A stretch of 7,284 nt of DNA from Caldisericota bacterium. GTDB lineage: Bacteria; Caldisericota; Caldisericia; Cryosericales; Cryosericaceae. Under the pieces are notes generated by a model. That model did no database searches. It saw only the letters and a program-made list of their open reading frames with translations, and was not told where the DNA came from. This document shows, piece after piece, positions 1-5,566 of this stretch. Both the position numbers and the translations under genes were made by a program. Each line of letters starts with the position of its first letter. Within the stretch, counting starts at the first letter, position 1. The stretch lies in assembly GCA_026390215.1 (NCBI GenBank), contig JAPLGJ010000207.1, forward strand, positions 1-7,284, given 5' to 3'.

Positions 1-110
1 GCGCCTCTCCTGTTCGAGAATGCTGGTCCGGTGTGTCTCCAGGGAGTGGAGTGCCCAGAACGCTCGTTTGCGTGTCACCTGAAAACGAAGAGACAGGAAG
101 GAGGAGCGGA
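1..110. other. Leader, or end of an unseen upstream gene, before tdh
   Basis: These bases precede the tdh start. All three + frames are open into the segment from the left edge. Frame 1 runs from base 1 to a TGA at 112-114 that would overlap the tdh ATG as ATGA. Frame 2 closes at a TGA at 80-82. Frame 3 reads straight into tdh. Either of the first two could be the C-terminus of an upstream gene, but the fragments are too short to identify. I see no convincing -35/-10 pair and no hairpin with a T run. The tdh promoter is therefore probably upstream of the window. Confidence 0.4.
98..104 (+). promoter_or_regulatory. Ribosome binding site of tdh
   Basis: AAGGAGG lies 6 bases before the ATG at 111 and is a near-perfect Shine-Dalgarno sequence. 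It decides the start. The same frame is open much further upstream (ATG at 33), and a second ATG follows at 123, but neither is properly spaced from this site. Confidence 0.85.
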
Positions 111-1160
111 ATGACGGGAACAATGCTGGCACTGGTGAAGGAACGTCCCGAGCGGGGGGCAACACTGACGGAGGTGAACATCCCCAATGTCGCTGAGGAC
201 GAAGTGCTTGTCAAGATCGACTACGCCTCTATCTGTGGCACAGATGTCCATATCTACGTGTGGAACGAGTGGGCACAGAACAGGATCAAGACTCCGCATA
301 TCATGGGTCACGAATTCGCGGGGCATGTCGTGGAGACAGGCAGGTCCGTGCGGGGATTCAAGGAGGGCGACTTCGTCAGTTCCGAGACGCATATTTACTG
401 CGGGCACTGCTATCAGTGCCATACGGGCCATAGTGAGGTCTGCCAGAACCTGCAGATCCTGGGCGTGGACCGCGCTGGCGCATTTGCCGAGTATATCGCC
501 GTTCCCGAGCGCGTGCTTTGGAAGAACGATCAGTCGATTCCGGCCGCGTGGGCTTCCATTCAGGAGCCGATGGGCAACGCGTTGGATACCGTCAATTCTG
601 AGTCGGTATCGGGGAAGACCGTCCTCATCACAGGGGCAGGCCCGATCGGCGTGCTCGCCGTGGGAATTGCCAAAGCTTTCGGTGCCACACAGCTTTTTGT
701 GACTGATCTTTCGGATTATCGGCTGGATCTCGCCAAGAGCATGGGTGCGGATCTTGTTCTCAATCCCGGCCGCGACGACGTCGAGGCGGTGATCAGGGAG
801 CAGACGCATGGTATTGGCGTCGACGTCGTGCTGGAGATGTCCGGCAGTGAGCGAGCCATGCATCAGGGCCTGAAGGCACTGACACCGGGCGGACGCATGT
901 CGATGCTGGGGCTTCCTGATCGCCCGGTGACCATTGATCTGACCAATGAAGTCATCTTCAAGGAAATCCGCATCTATGGCATCACGGGACGGAAGATCTT
1001 CTCAACGTGGCAGACTGTATCCCGACTGCTTGCTTCGCGCATCGTGGACCCGAGTCCTGCCATCACACATCAACTGGAGTTTGAGGACTGGCAGACAGGT
1101 ATGGACGCCATGGTCGCCGGGACCTGTGGCAAAGTCGTTCTCCAGATTGCAGGGAGGTAG
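111..1160 (+). CDS. tdh: L-threonine 3-dehydrogenase (zinc-dependent, MDR family)
   Basis: This 349-residue cytoplasmic enzyme oxidises L-threonine with NAD+ to 2-amino-3-ketobutyrate; E. coli Tdh has 341 residues. The N-terminal GroES-like domain carries the catalytic zinc residues C42 (ICGTDVHIY), H67 and E68 (GHE), with E152 nearby. The structural zinc lobe is C97, C100, C103 and C111. H94, just before that lobe, matches the E. coli specificity histidine. The Rossmann NAD domain has GAGPIG at 175-180 and an acidic residue, D199, at the end of the second strand, as expected for NAD over NADP. The QEPMGNALDT segment and the C-terminal IYGITGR and SRLL motifs resemble the Pyrococcus-type enzyme more than E. 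coli, from memory. The next gene, kbl, encodes the second pathway step, which supports this call over sorbitol or other polyol dehydrogenases. Confidence 0.95.
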   Translation: MTGTMLALVKERPERGATLTEVNIPNVAEDEVLVKIDYASICGTDVHIYVWNEWAQNRIKTPHIMGHEFAGHVVETGRSVRGFKEGDFVSSETHIYCGHCYQCHTGHSEVCQNLQILGVDRAGAFAEYIAVPERVLWKNDQSIPAAWASIQEPMGNALDTVNSESVSGKTVLITGAGPIGVLAVGIAKAFGATQLFVTDLSDYRLDLAKSMGADLVLNPGRDDVEAVIREQTHGIGVDVVLEMSGSERAMHQGLKALTPGGRMSMLGLPDRPVTIDLTNEVIFKEIRIYGITGRKIFSTWQTVSRLLASRIVDPSPAITHQLEFEDWQTGMDAMVAGTCGKVVLQIAGR

Positions 1161-1164
1161 TAGC

Positions 1165-2355
1165 ATGAACGAGAAGTTCCAGGAGATGATGAAAGCTGAG
1201 CTTGACCGGCTCGAACAGGAAGGGCTCACTCTTCGCATTCGAACCCTCGACTCTGAACAGGGTCCAGCATGTACCATCGATGGCAAGTACGTCGTAAACC
1301 TTGCCGCCAACAATTACCTGGGCATCATCGGTCGCAAGGACGTCAAGGAAGCCGCCAAGAAGGCTATCGACGAGTTCGGCGTGGGGTCTGGCGCCGTGAA
1401 GACGATCATTGGCAATACGCGTCTGATCGTCGAGGGCGAAAAGAGCCTGGCGAAGTTCAAGGAAGTTGAGGACGTGCTGATGTACCAGGGAGGCCTGACC
1501 GCGAATTCCGGTGCCATTCCGGCGCTTGTTCACGACGGGGACCTGATCTTCAGCGACGAGCTGAATCACGCCAGCATCATCGACGGATGCCGTCTCAGCA
1601 GGGCGAAGATCGTGCCCTTCAAGCATTGCGACGTTGCCAGTCTCGAAGACAAGATCAAGGAATACGAGAGCGAGCCTGGCACGAAGATGGTCATCACCGA
1701 CGGTGTCTTCAGCATGGACGGGGACATCGCTCCACTACCAGATATCGTCGAAGTAGCCAAGAGATACGGCGCAGTCACCATGGTCGATGATGCGCACGGA
1801 GAGGGAGTCCTGGGAAATCACGGTCGCGGTATTGTCAATCATTTCCATCTTGAGGGAGAAGTTGATGTGGAGGTTGGAACCATGTCGAAGGCATTCGGCG
1901 TGGTGGGCGGATACGTCGCAGGCACGCACACGCTTGTCGAGTATCTCAAGAACAAATCCCGCACCATCTTGTTCAGCTCGACCATGACTCCAGCCGATGC
2001 CGGTGCGATCCTGAAGGTTATCGACATCCTGACCGAGAGCGATGACCTCGTGCGCAAGCTGTGGGAGAATGCAGCGTACTTCAAGGCCAGAATGAAGGCG
2101 TACGGTTTTGACACCTGGCGAAGCGAGACCCCGATCACCCCCGTCATCATTGGCGACGGCCGGCTTGCCAAGAGTCTCTCTGGCAAGTTGTTCGAGAAGG
2201 GAGTCTTTGCGCAGTCGCTTGGCTTCCCGACGGTTCCACAGGGTCTAGCGCGCATCCGCTGCATGTTGTGTTCGATGCACACGAAGGAACAACTCGACTT
2301 TGCAGCCGATATGTTCCATGAGTCGGCTCTCGAGCTTGGTATTCTGAAGAGCTAG
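1165..2355 (+). CDS. kbl: 2-amino-3-ketobutyrate CoA ligase (glycine C-acetyltransferase)
   Basis: This PLP enzyme of 396 residues (E. coli Kbl 398) cleaves the unstable Tdh product 2-amino-3-ketobutyrate with CoA to glycine and acetyl-CoA. It shows the alpha-oxoamine synthase fold-type I signature: ANNYLG near 48-53, the cofactor-stacking H135 in DELNHASIIDG, D208 and H211 in VDDAHG, and the Schiff-base lysine K242 in GTMSKAFG. The start is fixed by GGAGG at 1153-1157, which overlaps the tdh stop and lies 7 bases before the ATG; the frame remains open upstream inside tdh. The gap to tdh is 4 bases, so coupling is likely. BioF (8-amino-7-oxononanoate synthase) is a close paralogue, and Thermus-type members act on both substrates. 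Position next to tdh favours Kbl. Such enzymes normally work as homodimers. Confidence 0.93.
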   Translation: MNEKFQEMMKAELDRLEQEGLTLRIRTLDSEQGPACTIDGKYVVNLAANNYLGIIGRKDVKEAAKKAIDEFGVGSGAVKTIIGNTRLIVEGEKSLAKFKEVEDVLMYQGGLTANSGAIPALVHDGDLIFSDELNHASIIDGCRLSRAKIVPFKHCDVASLEDKIKEYESEPGTKMVITDGVFSMDGDIAPLPDIVEVAKRYGAVTMVDDAHGEGVLGNHGRGIVNHFHLEGEVDVEVGTMSKAFGVVGGYVAGTHTLVEYLKNKSRTILFSSTMTPADAGAILKVIDILTESDDLVRKLWENAAYFKARMKAYGFDTWRSETPITPVIIGDGRLAKSLSGKLFEKGVFAQSLGFPTVPQGLARIRCMLCSMHTKEQLDFAADMFHESALELGILKS

Positions 2356-2362
2356 GCGCGTG

Positions 2363-3739
2363 ATGTCTACTCCTGCTGTCCAGGCCCTGATCCTTGCCGG
2401 AGGACTCGGCACCCGCATGAAAAGCGCGGTGCCCAAGGTTCTTCATGATGTCCTGGGCCATCCCATATTGTGGTACGTCGTCGATGCGCTGAAGGACATT
2501 GACGTCCGGCCGATTGTCGTCACACCCGCAGCCGATGAGCCGTTTCGCGCGGCGTTCGGCGACCGCCTCACCTATGCGGTTCAGCCTGAACAACATGGCA
2601 GCGGTCACGCCGTCCAGTGCGGCATGGACTACGTTTCTGCGGAATACGTCCTCGTATGCAATGGGGATGATCCCTTTCCGTCCGCAGAGGACTACCGCGA
2701 GTTCCTTGACGAGAGTCTTGCTGAGCACGCAGAGGCGGCAGTCCTTGCGGCACATCTCGATGACCCTGGCCAACTGGGACGCATCGTGCGGACCGTGGAT
2801 GGAGCGTTCGCCGGCATTGTCGAGGCGCGAGACGCGCGTCCGAAACAACTTGACATTCGCGAGATCAACACCGGCATCTACCTGTTCCGTTCGGCGCAGC
2901 TTCGCGCGTGGCTGGCACAGATGAAGCCGAACAACGCTCAGGGTGAGTACTACATCACAGATTGTCTTGCAATGGCTGTGCAGGATGGCAGTCACGTGCA
3001 TTGTCCTGTGGCTCGCGGCGCATGGGAGATGTCCGGGGTAAACGACCGGGCAGAGCTCGCGCTGGCTGCCGGTCTTCTTCAACGGCGGAAGCTGGACCAT
3101 CTGTACGGAGAGGGCGTTTCCGTCGACATGCCGGGAACAGTCCGCATCGATTGGGACGTGGTTGTCGGACGCGATACAGAGATCCGGCAAGGTTCCTGTC
3201 TGAGGGGAAGCACCAAGGTAGGCAGCTCCAGTATCATCGGACCCAACACGATCCTCGTCGATGCGCAGGTGGGCGATGAGACAACCGTCCTGGTTTCGTT
3301 CGTAGAGGGGGCCGCGATAGGCAGCAACTGTACCGTTGGTCCGTTCTCCTACATCCGGCCGGGGACTCTGATGGCCGAAGGATCAAAAGTCGGCGCTTTC
3401 TGCGAACTCAAGGCCTCATCCCTGGGAGCAGGCAGCAAGGTTCCACATCTTTCGTACATCGGCGACGCCGCCATTGCCGAGAACGTCAATGTCGGAGCTG
3501 GTACGATCACCTGCAACTACGACGGATTCACGCATGCCAAGCACCGTACGGTCATCGAGAAAGACGTCTTCATCGGCGCTAACAACAATCTGGTCGCTCC
3601 AGTGACGATTCATGAGGGAGCGTACACTGCGACCGGGTCAACGATCACCCATGATGTGCCCCCGGAAGCTCTTGCCATCGCACGAGCCGTTCAGGTCGAC
3701 AAAGAGGGATGGGTCAGGAGGAAGAAACATGGACAATGA
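2363..3739 (+). CDS. glmU: Bifunctional UDP-GlcNAc pyrophosphorylase / glucosamine-1-phosphate N-acetyltransferase
   Basis: GlmU performs the last two steps to UDP-N-acetylglucosamine: acetylation of glucosamine-1-phosphate, then uridyl transfer from UTP. At 458 residues it is full length (E. coli 456). The N-terminal uridyltransferase domain shows LAGGLGTRMKS and PKVLH at 11-28, QHGSGHAV near 77-84, the metal aspartate D102 in GDDPF, EINTGIY near 167-173 and the conserved N227. From about 255 a left-handed beta-helix of hexapeptide repeats follows, with R332, K350, catalytic H362 (PHLSYIGD), NVGAGTITCNYDG at 376-388 and the CoA-contacting region ending at R441. The start is ATG 2363 or the GTG just before it at 2360. 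Only a weak GAAGAG (2346-2351) lies upstream, 8 bases from GTG and 11 from ATG. Expression probably depends on kbl translation 7 bases upstream. Variants from consensus are GDDPF for GDVPL, and GAN for GSD in the acetyltransferase domain. Confidence 0.96.
   Translation: MSTPAVQALILAGGLGTRMKSAVPKVLHDVLGHPILWYVVDALKDIDVRPIVVTPAADEPFRAAFGDRLTYAVQPEQHGSGHAVQCGMDYVSAEYVLVCNGDDPFPSAEDYREFLDESLAEHAEAAVLAAHLDDPGQLGRIVRTVDGAFAGIVEARDARPKQLDIREINTGIYLFRSAQLRAWLAQMKPNNAQGEYYITDCLAMAVQDGSHVHCPVARGAWEMSGVNDRAELALAAGLLQRRKLDHLYGEGVSVDMPGTVRIDWDVVVGRDTEIRQGSCLRGSTKVGSSSIIGPNTILVDAQVGDETTVLVSFVEGAAIGSNCTVGPFSYIRPGTLMAEGSKVGAFCELKASSLGAGSKVPHLSYIGDAAIAENVNVGAGTITCNYDGFTHAKHRTVIEKDVFIGANNNLVAPVTIHEGAYTATGSTITHDVPPEALAIARAVQVDKEGWVRRKKHGQ
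3716..3721 (+). promoter_or_regulatory. Ribosome binding site of prs, inside the end of glmU
   Basis: A perfect AGGAGG lies 7 bases before the prs ATG at 3729 and is embedded in the last codons of glmU. It fixes the prs start. The same frame is open back to 3612 inside glmU, but only this ATG gives the standard N-terminus (IRIFSGNANKPLA) and family length. Confidence 0.85.
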
Positions 3740-4676
3740 GTATAACCCGATCAGGATCTTCTCTGGCAATGCAAACAAGCCGTTGGCCGAGAAGGTCGCG
3801 TCCTATCTTGGTATTCCTCTTGGTCAGGCTGAGGTCGGCCGTTTTCCTGACGGAGAGATCAAGGTACGCATCACCGAGAATGTGCGGGGGTTGAACGTCT
3901 ACGTCATCCAGCCCACCAATACACCGGCAGAGAATCTGTTCGAACTGCTGATCCTGCTTGACGCCCTGAAACGCGCTTCGGCCGCGAGCATAACAGCGAT
4001 CATCCCATTCTTCGGCTATGCGCGTCAGGATCGGAAAGTTCGCTCGCGAGAACCCATCAGCGCCAAACTGGTCGCGAATCTCGTGACGGTAGCGGGCGCA
4101 GACCGCGTGGTTGCAATCGACCTCCATGCCGCCCAGATTCAGGGCTTCTTCGACATCCCTGCGGACAACCTGACGGCCATGGTCCAGTTCGCGCAGTATA
4201 TCAGCCGCAAGGAGCTGAAAGACCTGGTCGTCCTGTCTCCCGACGTGGGAGGCGTGGCGAGGGCCAGTACGTTTGCACAAACCATTCATGCTTCGCAGGC
4301 CCTGTTCGTGAAGAAGCGTCTTTCGCCGGACACGGTCGAATTTCAGTCACTCATCGGTGATGTACGAGGCAAGAACGTCATTATTGCCGACGATGCAATC
4401 CATACGGGCAATACGATGTTGAACGCCTGCAACCGCGCCCTGGCCGAGGGCGCCAAGAGCGTCATCGCCTGCGCCACTCATGCCGTGTTTGCGGGGGACT
4501 CGCTTGGACTGTTTGCCCGGTCGAACTTCAGCGAAGTGATTGTGACAGATACGATGTTTGTCCCTGGACGCGAGTACCCCTCGATGTTTACGGTGTTGTC
4601 GGTATCGGAGCTCATCGCCAAGGCTGTCTACAGCATCCACAACCACTCATCGGTCTCGGCCCTGTTTCAGCTGTGA
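3729..4676 (+). CDS. prs: Ribose-phosphate pyrophosphokinase (PRPP synthase)
   Basis: Prs transfers pyrophosphate from ATP to ribose-5-phosphate, making PRPP for purine, pyrimidine, histidine, tryptophan and NAD synthesis. At 315 residues it has normal class I length. Visible motifs are FSGNANKPLA (11-20), the ATP region FPDGEIKVRI (39-48), GYARQDRK (96-103), SREPISAKLVANL (106-118), DLHAAQIQGFFDIP (131-144) with metal-binding H133, and SPDVGG (170-175). The flexible-loop catalytic pair K195 and R197 align without gaps to the B. subtilis essential Lys and Arg. The C-terminus, SVSALF, is also typical. The ribose-5-phosphate loop is odd: it reads DDAIHTGNT (221-229), where the family normally has DDxIDTxGT. 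H225 therefore replaces the second conserved Asp and N228 replaces Gly. The gene overlaps glmU by 11 bases, so translational coupling is likely. The glmU-prs order is conserved in Firmicutes. Confidence 0.95.
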   Translation: MDNEYNPIRIFSGNANKPLAEKVASYLGIPLGQAEVGRFPDGEIKVRITENVRGLNVYVIQPTNTPAENLFELLILLDALKRASAASITAIIPFFGYARQDRKVRSREPISAKLVANLVTVAGADRVVAIDLHAAQIQGFFDIPADNLTAMVQFAQYISRKELKDLVVLSPDVGGVARASTFAQTIHASQALFVKKRLSPDTVEFQSLIGDVRGKNVIIADDAIHTGNTMLNACNRALAEGAKSVIACATHAVFAGDSLGLFARSNFSEVIVTDTMFVPGREYPSMFTVLSVSELIAKAVYSIHNHSSVSALFQL

Positions 4677-4695
4677 TAGTCTGAAGGCTGTCTAC

Positions 4696-4723
4696 TTGAT
4701 TCAGAGCTGATTTGGCATACAAT
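4696..4723 (+). promoter_or_regulatory. Predicted sigma70-type promoter for rplY
   Basis: TTGATT (4696-4701) and TACAAT (4718-4723) are separated by 16 bases. They match the sigma70 consensus at 4 of 6 and 5 of 6 positions. Transcription would start near 4730, about 33 bases before the rplY ATG. The 86-base gap it sits in is the first real gap after four tightly packed genes. No hairpin terminator follows prs, so read-through from upstream is also possible. Confidence 0.6.
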
Positions 4724-4728
4724 GTCAA

Positions 4729-4744
4729 AGATATGCCGATATCT
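4729..4744. repeat. Perfect inverted repeat in the rplY leader
   Basis: AGATAT and ATATCT flank a GCCG spacer, giving a 6-bp perfect dyad with a 4-base loop. It begins at the predicted transcription start and ends 7 bases before the Shine-Dalgarno (GAGGAG, 4752-4757). It could be an operator half-site pair or a short 5' hairpin in the mRNA. The stem is A/T-rich, so it would be weak as RNA and does not look like a terminator. Function is inferred only. Confidence 0.4.
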
Positions 4745-4762
4745 AATGAGTGAGGAGTTGGT

Positions 4763-5467
4763 ATGCAAAGAGTAGCGATAGAAGCCGTTGCCCGTGAAAG
4801 CGGGAAGCATGGCAAGCTAAGCGTCCTGCGCAGGCAGGGCTTTATCCCAGCAGTGGTTTACGGTCACGGAATGGCACCCATGTCCGTTGCAGTTCCTGTG
4901 CGAGCATTCGAACGCATCCGTCGTACGACCGGGACGTCTGCCATTGTCGACCTTCAGTTTGAGGGTGGCAAGGCTGTGACCACGGTCGTTCACGAGTACC
5001 AGATGAACCCGATCCGGGACACCTATACACATGTTGACTTCCTGTCCATTTCTCTTGACGAGACGCTGACAAGCAGGATCCCGATTCGACCCATCGGAAC
5101 AGCTATTGGCCTCAAGGAAGGCGGAGTGCTCGAACACTCACTGTACGAGCTCGAAGTCGAGGCTCTTCCGCTCGACATTCCCGACTATCTGGAGGTTGAC
5201 GTTTCCGACCTCGGGCTGAAGCATTCCATCCATGTGGCTGATCTGAAGCTTGGTGACAAGGTGAAGGTGCTCACAAACGCAACGGCGACGGTGTTCTCAG
5301 TCGTTGCACCAGCTATCGAAGAGGCCCCGCCTGCTCCTGCCGAGGGTGTTGCGGTCGAAGGCGCTGTTCCCGCAGCAGGAACCGTTCCTGCACCGGGTGC
5401 TGCTCCTGCCGCTGCTCCTGCCGCTGCTCCTGCCGAGGGCGCTGCGAAGACAGCATCGAAGAAGTAG
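4763..5467 (+). CDS. rplY: Large-subunit ribosomal protein L25, long form (TL5/Ctc family)
   Basis: This is a 234-residue 5S rRNA-binding protein of the 50S subunit. The N-terminal L25 domain (about 1-93) has the RNA-binding signature GKLSVLRRQGFIPAVVYG (17-34) and the THVDFL segment (89-94). The C-terminal TL5/Ctc beta domain (about 95-182) shows VLEHSLYELEVEALP and the DIPDYLEVDVSDL strand pattern. Residues 184-234 are a low-complexity Ala/Pro/Gly/Glu tail ending KTASKK, probably disordered, which partly arises from a 12-bp tandem repeat in the DNA. GAGGAG at 4752-4757 sits 5 bases before the ATG. In B. subtilis the homologue Ctc is a general stress protein encoded just after prs, the same order as here. 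The peptidyl-tRNA hydrolase gene (pth) that often follows is absent. Its own promoter and a downstream terminator suggest partly independent expression. Confidence 0.93.
   Translation: MQRVAIEAVARESGKHGKLSVLRRQGFIPAVVYGHGMAPMSVAVPVRAFERIRRTTGTSAIVDLQFEGGKAVTTVVHEYQMNPIRDTYTHVDFLSISLDETLTSRIPIRPIGTAIGLKEGGVLEHSLYELEVEALPLDIPDYLEVDVSDLGLKHSIHVADLKLGDKVKVLTNATATVFSVVAPAIEEAPPAPAEGVAVEGAVPAAGTVPAPGAAPAAAPAAAPAEGAAKTASKK
5331..5439 (+). repeat. Low-complexity repeat region in the rplY tail
   Basis: Three perfect tandem copies of GCTGCTCCTGCC lie at 5399-5410, 5411-5422 and 5423-5434, in frame, each encoding AAPA. A 16-base direct repeat, CTGCTCCTGCCGAGGG, occurs at 5331-5346 and again at 5424-5439. 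This pattern fits replication slippage. The unit is a multiple of three, so gain or loss of a copy would keep the reading frame. Confidence 0.9.
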
Positions 5468-5509
5468 CACGGCACAACCGTTGTCCGCTCTGCATCAGTC
5501 GCTCCATAT

Positions 5510-5537
5510 GCGCTGGCCCTCTGTGGCCAGCGCTTTT
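5510..5537 (+). terminator. Rho-independent terminator after rplY
   Basis: GCGCTGGCC (5510-5518) and GGCCAGCGC (5525-5533) form a perfect 9-bp G/C-rich stem with a 6-base loop, directly followed by TTTT (5534-5537). The stem is strong but the T run is short, so termination may be incomplete. It ends 29 bases before the ymdB start and 43 bases after the rplY stop separate it from that gene. The reverse strand has no T run, so it is not obviously bidirectional. Confidence 0.8.
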
Positions 5538-5555
5538 GCTGTCCGCGTCGTGGGC

Positions 5556-5560
5556 AAGGA
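5556..5560 (+). promoter_or_regulatory. Ribosome binding site of ymdB
   Basis: AAGGA lies 6 bases before a GTG at 5567. It supports this GTG as the start; the following residues, RLLFIGDVFGRPGR, are the normal family N-terminus. No promoter-like pair is evident between the terminator and this site. Confidence 0.65.
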
Positions 5561-5566
5561 CTGCTC

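Noticed and set aside
75..863. 262-codon open frame on the - strand opposite tdh
   Set aside because: It lies entirely opposite a clear Tdh gene with all zinc and NAD motifs, has no recognisable family motifs, and fits the shadow frames expected in G/C-rich coding DNA.
946..1164. N-terminal extension of kbl inside tdh
   Set aside because: The frame is open, but the extra 73 residues are low-quality Ser/Arg-rich sequence. The ATG at 1165 has a strong Shine-Dalgarno and gives the family length.
2147..3190. 347-codon open frame on the - strand across the kbl-glmU junction
   Set aside because: It covers well-defined coding sequence of two genes on the + strand, is rich in Arg, His and Cys, and shows no domain signature.
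3612..3728. N-terminal extension of prs inside glmU
   Set aside because: The 39 extra residues are out-of-frame glmU sequence. AGGAGG before ATG 3729 and normal Prs length fix the start.
3714..4289. 191-codon open frame on the - strand opposite prs
   Set aside because: It is opposite conserved Prs motifs and has no ribosome binding site or recognisable motif.
4681..4705. CTGAA and TTCAG pair after prs as a possible terminator
   Set aside because: The stem is only 5 bp with a 15-base loop and no T run. It is too weak to call.
5481..5510. Possible promoter (TTGTCC, 18 bases, CATATG) upstream of ymdB
   Set aside because: The match is poor, and the putative -10 runs into the terminator stem, so transcripts would meet the terminator at once.
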